This document shows, in pieces, positions 33,527 to 42,039 of a DNA stretch of 64,000 nucleotides. The translations under genes and the position numbers were made by a program. The stretch is from Sclerodactyla briareus. Taxonomy: Eukaryota > Echinodermata > Holothuroidea > Dendrochirotida > Sclerodactylidae. The first letter of the stretch is position 1. Every line of letters begins with the position of its first letter. A model generated the notes under the pieces. That model was not told where the DNA came from and made no database searches. It saw only the letters and a list, made by a program, of their open reading frames with translations. The stretch is taken from positions 89,676-153,675 of the forward strand of contig JAODTK010005654.1 of assembly GCA_026419785.1 (NCBI GenBank), in the 5' to 3' direction.

Positions 33527-34075
33527 ATTAATCAAGCATTATCCTCTTGTATAGGCACGCATTATCCTTGATAACATTGAATACTGAATTAAAAAGCAAC
33601 CAAGCTTCGTTACGAGGTAACGGTATCTTATTGTCCACGATTTGATTCATGAAGCCCTCTTCGAACACCGAGGGCAAGTCCACACTATGTAGGGCCTCTC
33701 CAACGCACATATCAAAGCGTTCCTCCTCAGACGCCATCACACACCAATCGTGTTGCAATTGAGAAGGGATGGTCGACCTCACAACCATAACATAATTTAC
33801 TACATATCACTCCCACCCTTTCCCATAGTCCATTAACAATGGCATCCATCACCACCGGTACCAATGCATCTTCAGTTAGCTGTACCTCATCGACAACAAT
33901 ATTTTCTTTAAACAGTCGCTTGGTTTGATACCATCAAGGTGACGCCTCGCAACGTGTCTTTGTTCTACCACTGGTGGCTGTACAAGAGGTCTACTAACGT
34001 TCAATGGTGTGCCCACCTCATCCTCTGAGTCGGAGATAACGAACACGTCATCTTCATCGCCAGAGTCCACGATCC
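33527..34075 (-). pseudogene. Conserved Polinton Cys/His-rich protein
   Basis: It starts with an acidic segment, MDSGDEDDVFVISDSEDE (34070-34017), and continues through CYGCEVDHP (about 33798-33772) and SQLQHDWCV (about 33763-33737). One base separates the frames of these last two. The C-x2-C-x3-H...H-x2-C spacing suggests a small metal-binding unit. The frame ends with TAA inside the ATTAA that borders the hAT-like insertion, so the natural C-terminus may have been cut off by it. Function unknown; similar short Cys/His motifs occur in other Polinton accessory genes as far as I recall. Confidence 0.55.
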
Positions 34076-34129
34076 ATATCGTATTATTCTAAAAACGTAT
34101 ATAAAATAATAATACAAATTTAGTATTGT

Positions 34130-34860
34130 ACTTCATTAATTTGTGTATCAATACTAGGAATCATCGTTTCAAGACAAGCCCATTGCTTCGTGGATAAACT
34201 AATACCCTTTGGTGTAGGGTAGGCTTTACCTAACGGACTATAACGTTTGTGCTCCCTTATGTTAACGAAAAAAAGTCCTTTAAAAAGAGACGTGTTAGAA
34301 CTTTAAAGGGAGTGGGATCTTCTGAGAAGCTATTTTGTTCTTGTTCCAGGTGATAGAAAAGCGAGTCTGCAATCGCTGACGTTATTTTCAGCCCTTTGTA
34401 CAGCCTGTCCGATGTCTGGGACGTGTTCCTTCAGCTGCACCCACTGATCCATGGAAAGGTAACACCTTTCCTGCCAGGTAGCCAGTCATCTCCCTCGTCG
34501 TATTTAAAAAATTCATGTATGCAGACGTAAATTTTGCCTCCAAATACTTTGACTTCGATACGCCTGTTGTCCCCAAGATGAAAGAAAGTAGGTTTACTCA
34601 CTTGGGACGGTTGGATCTCTTGCTCCTCCTGTTGCAGGGGTGAAATCGTCGGTGAAGGGCTCGCTGACAGCTGAACTGGACGGCCACGAATAAACTCGCA
34701 GTCTCGTCGAACGGTGTTGATGGTACAGGATCCTCCAACTTGTGCTCTTTATTACGCTCGTGTCCAGTGGAATTGCGTTTTGCCGGCGATAACGTTTCAG
34801 TTCCTTACGAATTGGATCACTTGTGACCGGCGTGGAAGTGGCTATTGGAGAGGCCATTTT
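34130..34860 (-). pseudogene. Polinton protein with two PC4-like ssDNA-binding domains
   Basis: First gene at the right end, probably starting at ATG 34857 (MASPIATSTPVTSDP), with a basic N-terminal region of about 85 residues. Two successive segments then match the PC4 (transcription cofactor p15) pattern of a beta sheet ending in GxKGxxLS-x2-QW. The first has GKIYVCIHEFF, then LPGRKGVTF, then DQWVQLKEHVP (about 34535-34405). The second has FFVNIREHKR, then PTPKGISLSTKQW (about 34275-34178). PC4 domains bind single-stranded DNA and help transcription or repair. In a protein-primed element this could protect displaced strands or act as a late transcription factor; that is inference. Three frame changes are visible. 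Confidence 0.65.
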
Positions 34861-35780
34861 TACAAGTATATTCTGTACAGATGTTCCCCCACAGATGTGA
34901 AATCAGATTGTCACTGAGAAAGTTCCACAGTTAACCACGCAGGTACAAGTATCGTTCGAAAAAAAGATTTCCGTGTGAGTTATTGAATAGAATAGTTGCA
35001 GATTTCAGAGATTTGTTTGTACAAAGTTCCTGCACAGATGAACAAATGAATTGTCGTAGAAAATAAACCGTTTACAGTTAACCGCTACGTTGACACAAGT
35101 GTGCTCTTCACAAAATCGCTTCCCGAGTAAATTCTCGAATAGAATAGTGCAGAAAACTTATATGAAACAACATGAAGTTCTTGCGAATAAGTCCAAACGT
35201 TCTGACAGAATAGCAAGCAAATAATGTACTAAGTCTGGATTCTTCACAGAGTTCTAACTTTAACTCTAGTGCAGAGAGACGATGTGAACTGTACCAGCTT
35301 CAACAGCAGAATGACTATCTACCATGCTTAAATGCTGATACGACCATGTCCTAAACAAAGGAATTACCCCCCTTCCCATCCATTAGATTAGGGTTTATCC
35401 CCTCGTTTCATTCATTCTCCGATAATATTTAAATTGTCAAAACTACTGACCTTCCACCCGGCTCAGTGTAAGACAATATTAAACATTACAAAATATAAAT
35501 TATCCTCAAGTGATGGCGTCTCAGTCCTATAATCCTTGGAGTAGATAAAATAAGATGTTACATGAGGAAAACCTTGTGTATGACTTAGAGACGGATTTAA
35601 GTTAATGGGAATAACGTTAGTTATTCTTAACTAGCGTCCCCAAAAAATCAAAATTTAATATACTATTAAACCATCGAAGTCCTCGTGAACTAATTCGTCG
35701 AGGTCACACTAATCCACAAATGACGTTAATTACACATTCCATAGGTCAATTTTCTCAACAAAGGAATAGACTCGGTAAAA
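34861..35780. repeat. Right subterminal region with diverged tandem repeat (about 148 bp)
   Basis: ACAGTTAACC near 34929 and 35076, each followed about 65-75 bp later by GAATAGAATAGT (34987 and 35137), mark two diverged units. The rest is AT-rich and non-coding. Confidence 0.5.
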
Positions 35781-35787
35781 TATTCCA

Positions 35788-35995
35788 TTAGAGGGCGCCA
35801 TACATTACGCAAACCTCACACTCTGACGTCATCGTCTATAGACTTTCAAATTAGAGGGCGCATTTCTACCTTAGAGGGCGCCCACATCACACAACCCTTG
35901 AACTCTGACGTCACCGTCTGTAAACTCTAAAATTAGAGGGCGCACTTCTTCCTCGGAAAGCGCTTCCCATCATGACGTCACAACTGACGTCACAA
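35788..35995. repeat. 83-bp repeats with TTAGAGGGCGC and TGACGTCA motifs next to the right TIR
   Basis: TTAGAGGGCG occurs at 35788, 35851, 35871 and 35933, defining two units of about 83 bp. Each carries CTGACGTCA (35823 and 35905). Two more GACGTCA sites lie at 35974 and 35984, touching the TIR. TGACGTCA is the CREB/ATF consensus. A promoter role for the leftward arm is possible but untested. Confidence 0.7.
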
Positions 35996-36060
35996 CTCAT
36001 TAATATTCATGAGTATGACGTATTTGTCCTAGGTGTCCTGGTTACTCCTGGCATACTACT
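35996..36060 (-). repeat. Polinton right terminal inverted repeat
   Basis: Reverse complement of 17111-17174 with one extra base. It ends CATACTACT at the duplicated target TATCGT. Confidence 0.93.
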
Positions 36061-36066
36061 TATCGT
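36061..36066. repeat. Target site duplication TATCGT (right)
   Basis: Second copy of the hexamer at 17105-17110. On the DIRS coding strand it covers the end of the YIDD codons. Confidence 0.95.
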
Positions 36067-36710
36067 CTATGTAACTAAGGCATGAGATGCCGTTGGCTCT
36101 TATATGTGCCATTACTGGTTTCAGAATTTTTGTAAATATGCGTGGGGCTGAGGCCAAACCATTTGGTAGGCAAGTGTATTGATATATCTGCCCCCTAAAA
36201 AGTAATCTGAGGTATTTTCTGGAAGAAAGGTGTACCGGAATAGAGTAATATGCATTTTTTAAATCTGTTGATGCATATAGGATCCCAGCTCTAACAGCTG
36301 AAGTGTTGCCTGTAATGAATCCATTTTGAAATGGTAGTACTGTACACTTTCGTTAAAGTTTTCCAAATTCAAAATCATTCGCATGGAGCCATCTGGCTTT
36401 GGTCGGAAAAATACTGGGGAAACAATTCCCCATATGTTATGAGCAGATCTCTCCAGTACACCTTTCTTCAGCAGTTTTGAAATTTCATTCTGCGCAAGAT
36501 CTTCATCTCCTTTCAAAAATGAAGACCCCCATTTGGGGGTGGATTTTATATACTGAATTGGTTTTGTTTCATCCAATTCTATGCAATATCCACAGACATG
36601 CTCTAAAATTGTTGTGTCTGAAGTGATTTGTTGCCATTTTGGCATAAAATGTTTAACTCTGCCTGCCACACTAACGGTGACATCGCAACACATTTCTTTC
36701 ACTCTTACCT
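36067..36710 (-). pseudogene. DIRS reverse transcriptase, upstream half up to YIDD
   Basis: Minus strand: KHFMPKWQQITSD (about 36655-36615), then SPVFFRPKPDGSMRMILNL (about 36420-36365), then HFKMDSLQ (about 36325). After one frame change near 36270 come the motif A region DLKNAYYS (about 36255), CLPNGLASAPRIF (about 36175-36138) and SYIDD (36076-36062). The YIDD codons end where the Polinton begins; the partner half continues from 17104 leftward. Apart from the frame change and the insertion this half is well preserved. Confidence 0.93.
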
Positions 36711-36749
36711 CACCTTTCAGTTCTTTGCGTTCTTGCTCGGTTGGTACGA

Positions 36750-37751
36750 CCGTCGGTCTAAAAAAGGCTGGTATCTTTTGGTTCCCCGAGTTGCACGTCC
36801 TCGGTATGTGTAGCCTCTTGAGCGTATGGAGCCTCTAGCCCTACCCCTTTGGGGTGTTACACACGATTCACCCAGTCGGTTTGCACTGGCAATGTCTCTA
36901 ATTTTCTGTGATACATCGTCTCCAAATAGTTATGTGGAGTTCTGCTCAGATTTGTGACACAAGGCCTTGAACTGTGGTTTGATAGCTGGCTTGATCAAGT
37001 CACGTCTTATTACATTCAAGAGAAGATTGTTTGCACCCATCATTGCAAGGGCGTCGGTCAGTTTTTGCATAAACGTTGCTTTGTCTATGCCTGCTTCTCC
37101 TCCAACAACTATTTCATTCAGGACTGTAGTTAATACAGTCAATGCTCTTACATTTGCATTTTGAAGCTTTTGTAGGGAGAGATCTCTGTATTTTGTCTGC
37201 TGATTTAGGTTTGCCCAGATAAGTTCATTGACTTGGGTGACTTGTAATGCCTCAACATTTGCTGGCCTTATGTATTTATCAAATTTTGCTTTTAGCTTTT
37301 CTGGGGCTAGCTTCTGTTTGCACATGTTGTTTACCAATTTGGCAATATTTTCGGAAACTTTATTTCCAGTGTCTTGTTCATAGTCAAGGTCTTTGACCAA
37401 CATATCTAATATGTTCTCATTCTGTGGTTTATTGTCTTCGTCAGGATCTACTTTCTCACCCTTTGGGCCTTCATCTTGGCTTATGCCTTCTGGAATTGAG
37501 AGAACATTTTCGATTTGTTCCGGGCTTAGCCAATCGTTACTGTCTTCATTATCCAGATCCAGGACATCACTGCTAGTACTTTTGTAGGATGTACCTGGTT
37601 TTTCTGACGTCTGGTGGACTGAATCTTTCTGGGCTTTGTCCGTAAGGGCTTTCATTTGCGATACTATTTCTCTTAAGTCCTCATTTTTTGAGGACACCCC
37701 TGCGTTTTGAGTTAGGGGTGAATTTGAGTCTGACTCAACCCCGTGATCCAT
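36750..37751 (-). CDS. DIRS Gag-like protein
   Basis: An intact 273-residue frame from ATG 37751 (MDHGVESDSN) to 36930 is the longest clean frame in the window. It has an acidic, Ser/Asp/Glu-rich N-terminal third and a central KYIRPANVEALQVTQVNEL followed by IWANLNQQTKYRDLSLQKLQ (about 37285-37165), conserved in DIRS Gag. Just after the stop another frame continues with GDDVSQKIRDIASANR and an RG-rich basic tail (RGRARGSIRSRGYTYRGRA, about 36850-36780). The native protein was therefore probably longer and a frame change shortened it. The Gag would package the RNA. Confidence 0.85.
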
Positions 37752-38345
37752 TCTGCGTATAAACCCCTTTGGGGACGCCCTCTGGAGACGCCCTTTGGAC
37801 TATTTACGGAAAAGGTAAGCCTACGTAAGGCTAGGTTAATTTAGAATAACAGCAAATGATGTTAACCTAACAAATTGTTAGGTCGGGAGAACCCGCTAAA
37901 AGCTGCTTCCCTGTGGGAACTCTAATTTAACCACATACATACACAGTATCACACAGTGCTGCGTCAACAATGGTGAATATCGAGCTGACCCTCAGAGGCT
38001 TCCAAGTCTTGAAGTCTACACAATAACTGTCGTTGATTCGACTGTGCACTCGACGCGATGGTGTAATACAATGCGACTGAACGTGCAGTTCTGAACCACT
38101 ACGCCCTGCTGCCTGCACTGACTGAATGAAATGATTAATGAACAATGCGTCGTTACGTAATGCACCTGTAGTGATACTGTTTGTAACAATAATTGAAGCC
38201 GCGTGTACCTGTACTTTGTACAGGACGCGAGGAAGAGGAGCAGCGATTAAATCGATGCTCACCCTTCCGAACCTAAACATACAATGAAGCGAACCGCATA
38301 CTTCTCTCATGTAATACCGTATTGAGTGTAATGGGGAGGTGAAAT
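37752..38345 (-). other. DIRS 5' leader and terminal repeat
   Basis: Non-coding leader upstream of gag ending in the inverted terminal repeat (38305-38345). A 127-residue minus-strand frame at 38310-37927 overlaps the terminal repeat and shows no family features, so it is not called as a gene. Confidence 0.6.
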
Positions 38346-39300
38346 TGAGGTGAAGTAGGCAAAGGCAGCCATTTTCCGACCTTCCTCTGCAATTTATTTT
38401 CCCTGGCAGGATGCGGTGAAATCAGATCTCAGGATACCGTAATACTATCTATAATACGGTTACGAACTCTGAAAGTGTATTAAAAATCTACGGTTTGAAT
38501 TAACAGCTGAGACATTTCATCAAATGATGTCAGATTCGGCTATTATACAGAAAGCTTAGACGCATTTGCCCTTACATGATTGAGCAATCAGCATAATCCT
38601 CACATGAGAAAAACGAACAGTGTCGTCTGCTATAGAGAACGTTGGCACTATTTGTTGTAGATTGGCGGCGTACGTACGTACGGAAAGGCCTTACTGTGTT
38701 TTTCTTGACCGAAAAGGTCGGCGCAACAATCGAAGGCAGTTTGGTCCCGACATTTTTTCTGAATTTAAACTTCTGGCATGAAAGTGTGAAAAAAAAAGTG
38801 TTAAAACCGGGATTAGAAGACATGACGCTCGAGAAAAGCAGGCATCCATACGGCTGTACCGTACTGTCGTCAATAGTGTTAATGGCCTAACGTGCGTTAA
38901 TGATCATGCTCATAGCACTAACGTTCGGCCCGCATCTTTACTGTAGACATGAACAGAGGGCAGCGCCTAGGGTAATGAGAGTTTCATGTAAGGCAGGGCT
39001 GGATTTGGGCAAATATTTAGCTAGGTCAATGAATTTGATTCTATATAGCTTGAGAATCATTGCTGATTAAGTTAGTGGCGTAGTGCACAGTTATTGCAGT
39101 CTACTCTAGCAGCGTTGATTGGTGTTGTGTTTCACTTTCAGTAGATTAGACTTAGAGGATGAGTTTTAGGGGTACGTTGTGTTACCTTTGATAGTTACCT
39201 CCTTTTTTAAATTTAACCCTTGGCTGATGCCCATTCTAGTCACATAACAGCCTCAACATTCGGTAGAGCTTTTAGCTTACGTTCTGTTTCTTGTTAACAA
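38346..39300. other. Unassigned flank
   Basis: No gene or repeat family was recognised. Short frames on both strands overlap one another at 38570-38890 and look incidental. Confidence 0.35.
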
Positions 39301-39310
39301 CGCAGAGTTG

Positions 39311-39590
39311 TACACTGAAAAAAAATAGTCAGTAACGCCACCGACTAGCTTAAAACTAGTCCGTAACTAGTCGGTTGCTCCCGACTAGCAAAATCGTGAT
39401 ATGTTAGTCCGTGAAACTAGTCGGTTACGACTGACTAGAGACAAAATGGTCAACTGACTAATATACGGCAACCGACTAGCACCAATTACACTGACTGACT
39501 AGCAAATTTCGACCGACTAGCCAAAGCAGCCGTAACTTTTGACGGACTAGTCTAACCGAATAGTTTAATGACTAGCGTCATTGACAAGAA
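39311..39590. repeat. Cluster of GACTAG/CTAGTC motifs
   Basis: About fifteen ACTAGTC/GACTAG-type strings in both orientations lie within 280 bp, starting after CACTGAAAAAAAATAGTC. The mix of orientations suggests a small foldback or MITE-like element that can form many alternative stems. Its ends are not clear. Confidence 0.65.
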
Positions 39591-40421
39591 AGCTCAGATA
39601 TGTGCATGTGGGCTATTCCACGCCTGTGTCTGTCATCATGCAGAACGGCGGGGGAAGGGCGGGGCAAAAGTCATACGCCATTCGGGGTCGAGGGAATTCT
39701 TAAAAGAATTATCTATTCTTAGAATTAATGCTGCCCAACAGACCGCGAGGGGCAAAACGAGCAGAGACTGAGGCAATTTAATTGGGAATTACCGTTTGTC
39801 TTGAATTCCGTCCAATTCATGAAATCACGGCAGTACAGAGCTGAGCTATTTTGCAAGATTCCCTAACTTCTCAAAAGGGTGGTTAAGGTAATCCCCCCCC
39901 CCCCCCTCCCCTCGGCCCCTTCGATGGAAGGCGTTGTAAATTAGAGCTATTTTCCGAGGTAGGCCAAACATTACAATTTCGTGTTGTCAGGCTTTTTTTT
40001 TTTCTTCAAATCGGTGTTTGCATGTCGGTTAAATTGTGAACGACGTTGCCAATCATCATGGTAAAACCATCACTGTGAATTTTATTATCGGAATTTTATT
40101 GTTCTTTGTGAGCCTATTTGCAGACAGTGTACTTCCTTATGCAAATATTGGCAAAGAGGTGTATTGTAAGTGCTAATTTGTCAACTTGTTTACGATCAGT
40201 ATTGCCAGACCTTGAATTTTTTAGAATTTAGCATTGACTTCGGGACTTCGGAACTAAACTGCTGAATTTTGGACAGACTGAGGCTTAGTCAATGTGATTT
40301 GAAAGCAAATATAATACAGTTGTTCTTGATAGAGTTCGTTAGCGAAGTTCCAGCTTGGTGGTGGTGCTGTTTTTCGACAGCAGAATTCCTTCAATATGGT
40401 CGTCTAATATTCTCGGGAAGA
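39591..40421. other. Unassigned, with poly-C tract
   Basis: A C-run lies at about 39892-39906. No gene was recognised; it might hold a promoter for the candidate exon just downstream. Confidence 0.3.
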
Positions 40422-40548
40422 ATGAAAAATCCCGCTGGCAACACTGGTTCAAATTCAAATCGAAGAAGACAAAGGCCCCGTTTCGTGCGAAAGTCAGAAG
40501 AAAGTACCTCCCACAGTTCCACTATGGACATCGAAGAAAGAAGAATTC
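40422..40548 (+). CDS. Candidate first coding exon of an unknown host gene
   Basis: ATG with A at -3 opens a short basic frame (MKNPAGNTGSNSNRRRQRPR then FVRKSEES). It runs to AGAAGAATTCA followed by GTAAGT at 40549, a strong splice donor. Composition is more protein-like than its neighbours. No downstream exon could be matched, and a competing frame covers the same bases. Weak call. Confidence 0.25.
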
Positions 40549-41115
40549 AGTAAGTTTCGTTCTTTTTCATAATTGTGTCTCTTCTCGAGAAGTTTCAGGA
40601 ACGTATTGAGTGAAAATATGTAATGTCAAATAAAAGGACCTGTCTTGAGAAAATTACGCGACCGCCATGAGATACTTTGGCTAGCCTAACGTATGCTGTA
40701 CGTAGGCCCACCATGGAAAGCTAAACCTAGCCACCTTGTTGTATTTCAGTTTGAGTAGGCTAGGCCCCAGCCTTATTAACTAGCTGAATGTAGGTAGATG
40801 TCAAAGTGTGTAGTCTACTTTTCTGTCAAAATTGATAATAATAATGGCATGATTGCACATTGTATCTAGGGAATGTGCGAAACTCATTTCATAGGGGCAC
40901 TCAGTGGAGCAAGCCAGGAAATACTTGTTTATTCATGGATTCGCGGTTACGTCAGCGTGTAAGCACTGTGGCCTAATGTTATTTGTTGCACACTGAAGGG
41001 CTTAGCCTGGACTTTTGTTGTCGAATTACTCGCTTTTTGTACTGGCGCGTGTGCAACAAAAAATTATGCACAGCAACAAAATGTTGGTGAAAAACATTCC
41101 ATTTGTGAGTGTATC
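40549..41115. other. Unassigned sequence
   Basis: If the candidate exon is real this would be intron. GTAGGCC/TAGCCTA-type strings are frequent. No family was recognised. Confidence 0.3.
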
Positions 41116-41510
41116 ACCACCAAATCCTGATATTGTCGCTTTTTGGTCGTTTCGCCCAACTGTTCATTCGCCAAAATACCAATTCACAACCAGGTAGTCG
41201 TTTCGCCCAACCCATTTGGTCGATTCGCCCAACCCATTTGGTCGATTCGCCCAACCTAAGAAATTATCACATATACCTAGGCTAGTTTGAAATGTTATCA
41301 GATAGGTATTACCTTACTATTTTAGAAATGTTGAGAGTTTTCACTGAAAGGAAAATAATAGAGAATTGAAGTCTATGTGTAAGGTATGAAAGGAGTGGGA
41401 TCCAGAACGGATCCCCTTCTCCCACACGGTAAAAAAAAATGGCTGCAGCCAAATGAAAGAGTTTTGGTATCATTTTTGCACAGTGGTTTAGAAAAGTTAT
41501 ATATATATAC

Positions 41511-41735
41511 CTCTGAATTATAGACATGGATCGATACGTATCCATATGGTTACTAGGGACCGTCCCCCTAGGTTCTCAGTGGGTTAACAATGGGCCTGAG
41601 GCACAACAAACACCAAGCAGGTTTCAACCTGAACAATGGACGCCCCTCTCGGTTGCCGATGTTGCATAATAGGTCCTGTTATCAGACCTCTGAATTATAG
41701 ACCATAGATCGATACGCACCGGTATGGTCGGCCTT
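41511..41735 (+). repeat. Direct repeat, about 176 bp apart
   Basis: CCTCTGAATTATAGAC followed by ATNGATCGATACG occurs at about 41511 and 41687. The intervening sequence is unique. Confidence 0.7.
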
Positions 41736-41824
41736 ACTTGAGCTGAATGATCATAATAATATCGTAATGATCAGTTGATGACATAATATAGTGTGCTCAA
41801 TATAAACACATGACTTAAACAATA

Positions 41825-42032
41825 AGGCTGCCACGGGTAACGGTTTAAACCGAGAAATCCGGAGTGACTCGGTTTCGGTTTAACTCGGTTTTGAAATTTG
41901 CAGAAAAGAGACGAATAACCGAAAACGCCGAAAAAAACCAAGTCGGCCCGACGCCAACGGCTAATAACCGAGTCATGGGAAAAATCTGCACCAATCCACA
42001 CCGGTTAGTAGAGCGGCAGAACCCTGAGGGTC
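41825..42032. repeat. MITE-like block with AACCGAG/CTCGGTT repeats
   Basis: Left GGCTGCCACGGGTAACGG and right GTTAGTAGAGCGGCAGAACC are weakly inverse. The inside is filled with AACCGAG and CTCGGTTT strings in both orientations. A related run CGGATTGACTCGGTTAGC is at about 44307. A hAT-type MITE is plausible. Confidence 0.45.
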
Positions 42033-42039
42033 TTTGAAA

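Larger units (their letters stand above)
17111..36060 (+). mobile_element. Polinton/Maverick element, 18,950 bp, nested in DIRS
   Basis: Self-synthesising DNA transposon related to virophages, adintoviruses and adenoviruses. The ends are inverted repeats starting AGTAGTATGCCAGGAG, the family's 5'-AG terminus, with a 6-bp duplication TATCGT. Core genes are all identifiable: pPolB (plus), then on the minus strand integrase, minor capsid, major capsid, protease, ATPase and accessory proteins. The two gene arms converge near 24 kb, with AATAAA signals on both strands. Length, gene set, terminus and duplication all agree with the family. Every long gene carries several frame changes, so the copy is inactive unless these are assembly errors. 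A hAT-like composite interrupts it at 30872-33526. Confidence 0.95.
14635..38345 (-). mobile_element. DIRS-type tyrosine-recombinase retroelement, split by a Polinton
   Basis: Inverted ends pair 14635-14674 with 38305-38345, about 40 bp with one indel, both reading ATTTCACCTCCCCAT inward. On the minus strand the order is leader, gag (37751-36930 and beyond), RT (36710-36061), then RT/RNase H (17110-15905) and tyrosine recombinase (about 15850-14950). This is the canonical DIRS gene order, with a recombinase in place of an integrase. Removing the Polinton at 17111-36060 and one copy of the 6-bp duplication leaves about 4.8 kb, a normal DIRS length. No target duplication was sought at the DIRS ends because the recombinase does not usually make one. 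Confidence 0.9.

Noticed and set aside
37927..38310. 127-codon frame in the DIRS leader
   Set aside because: It overlaps the terminal repeat, lies upstream of gag and has no protein features.
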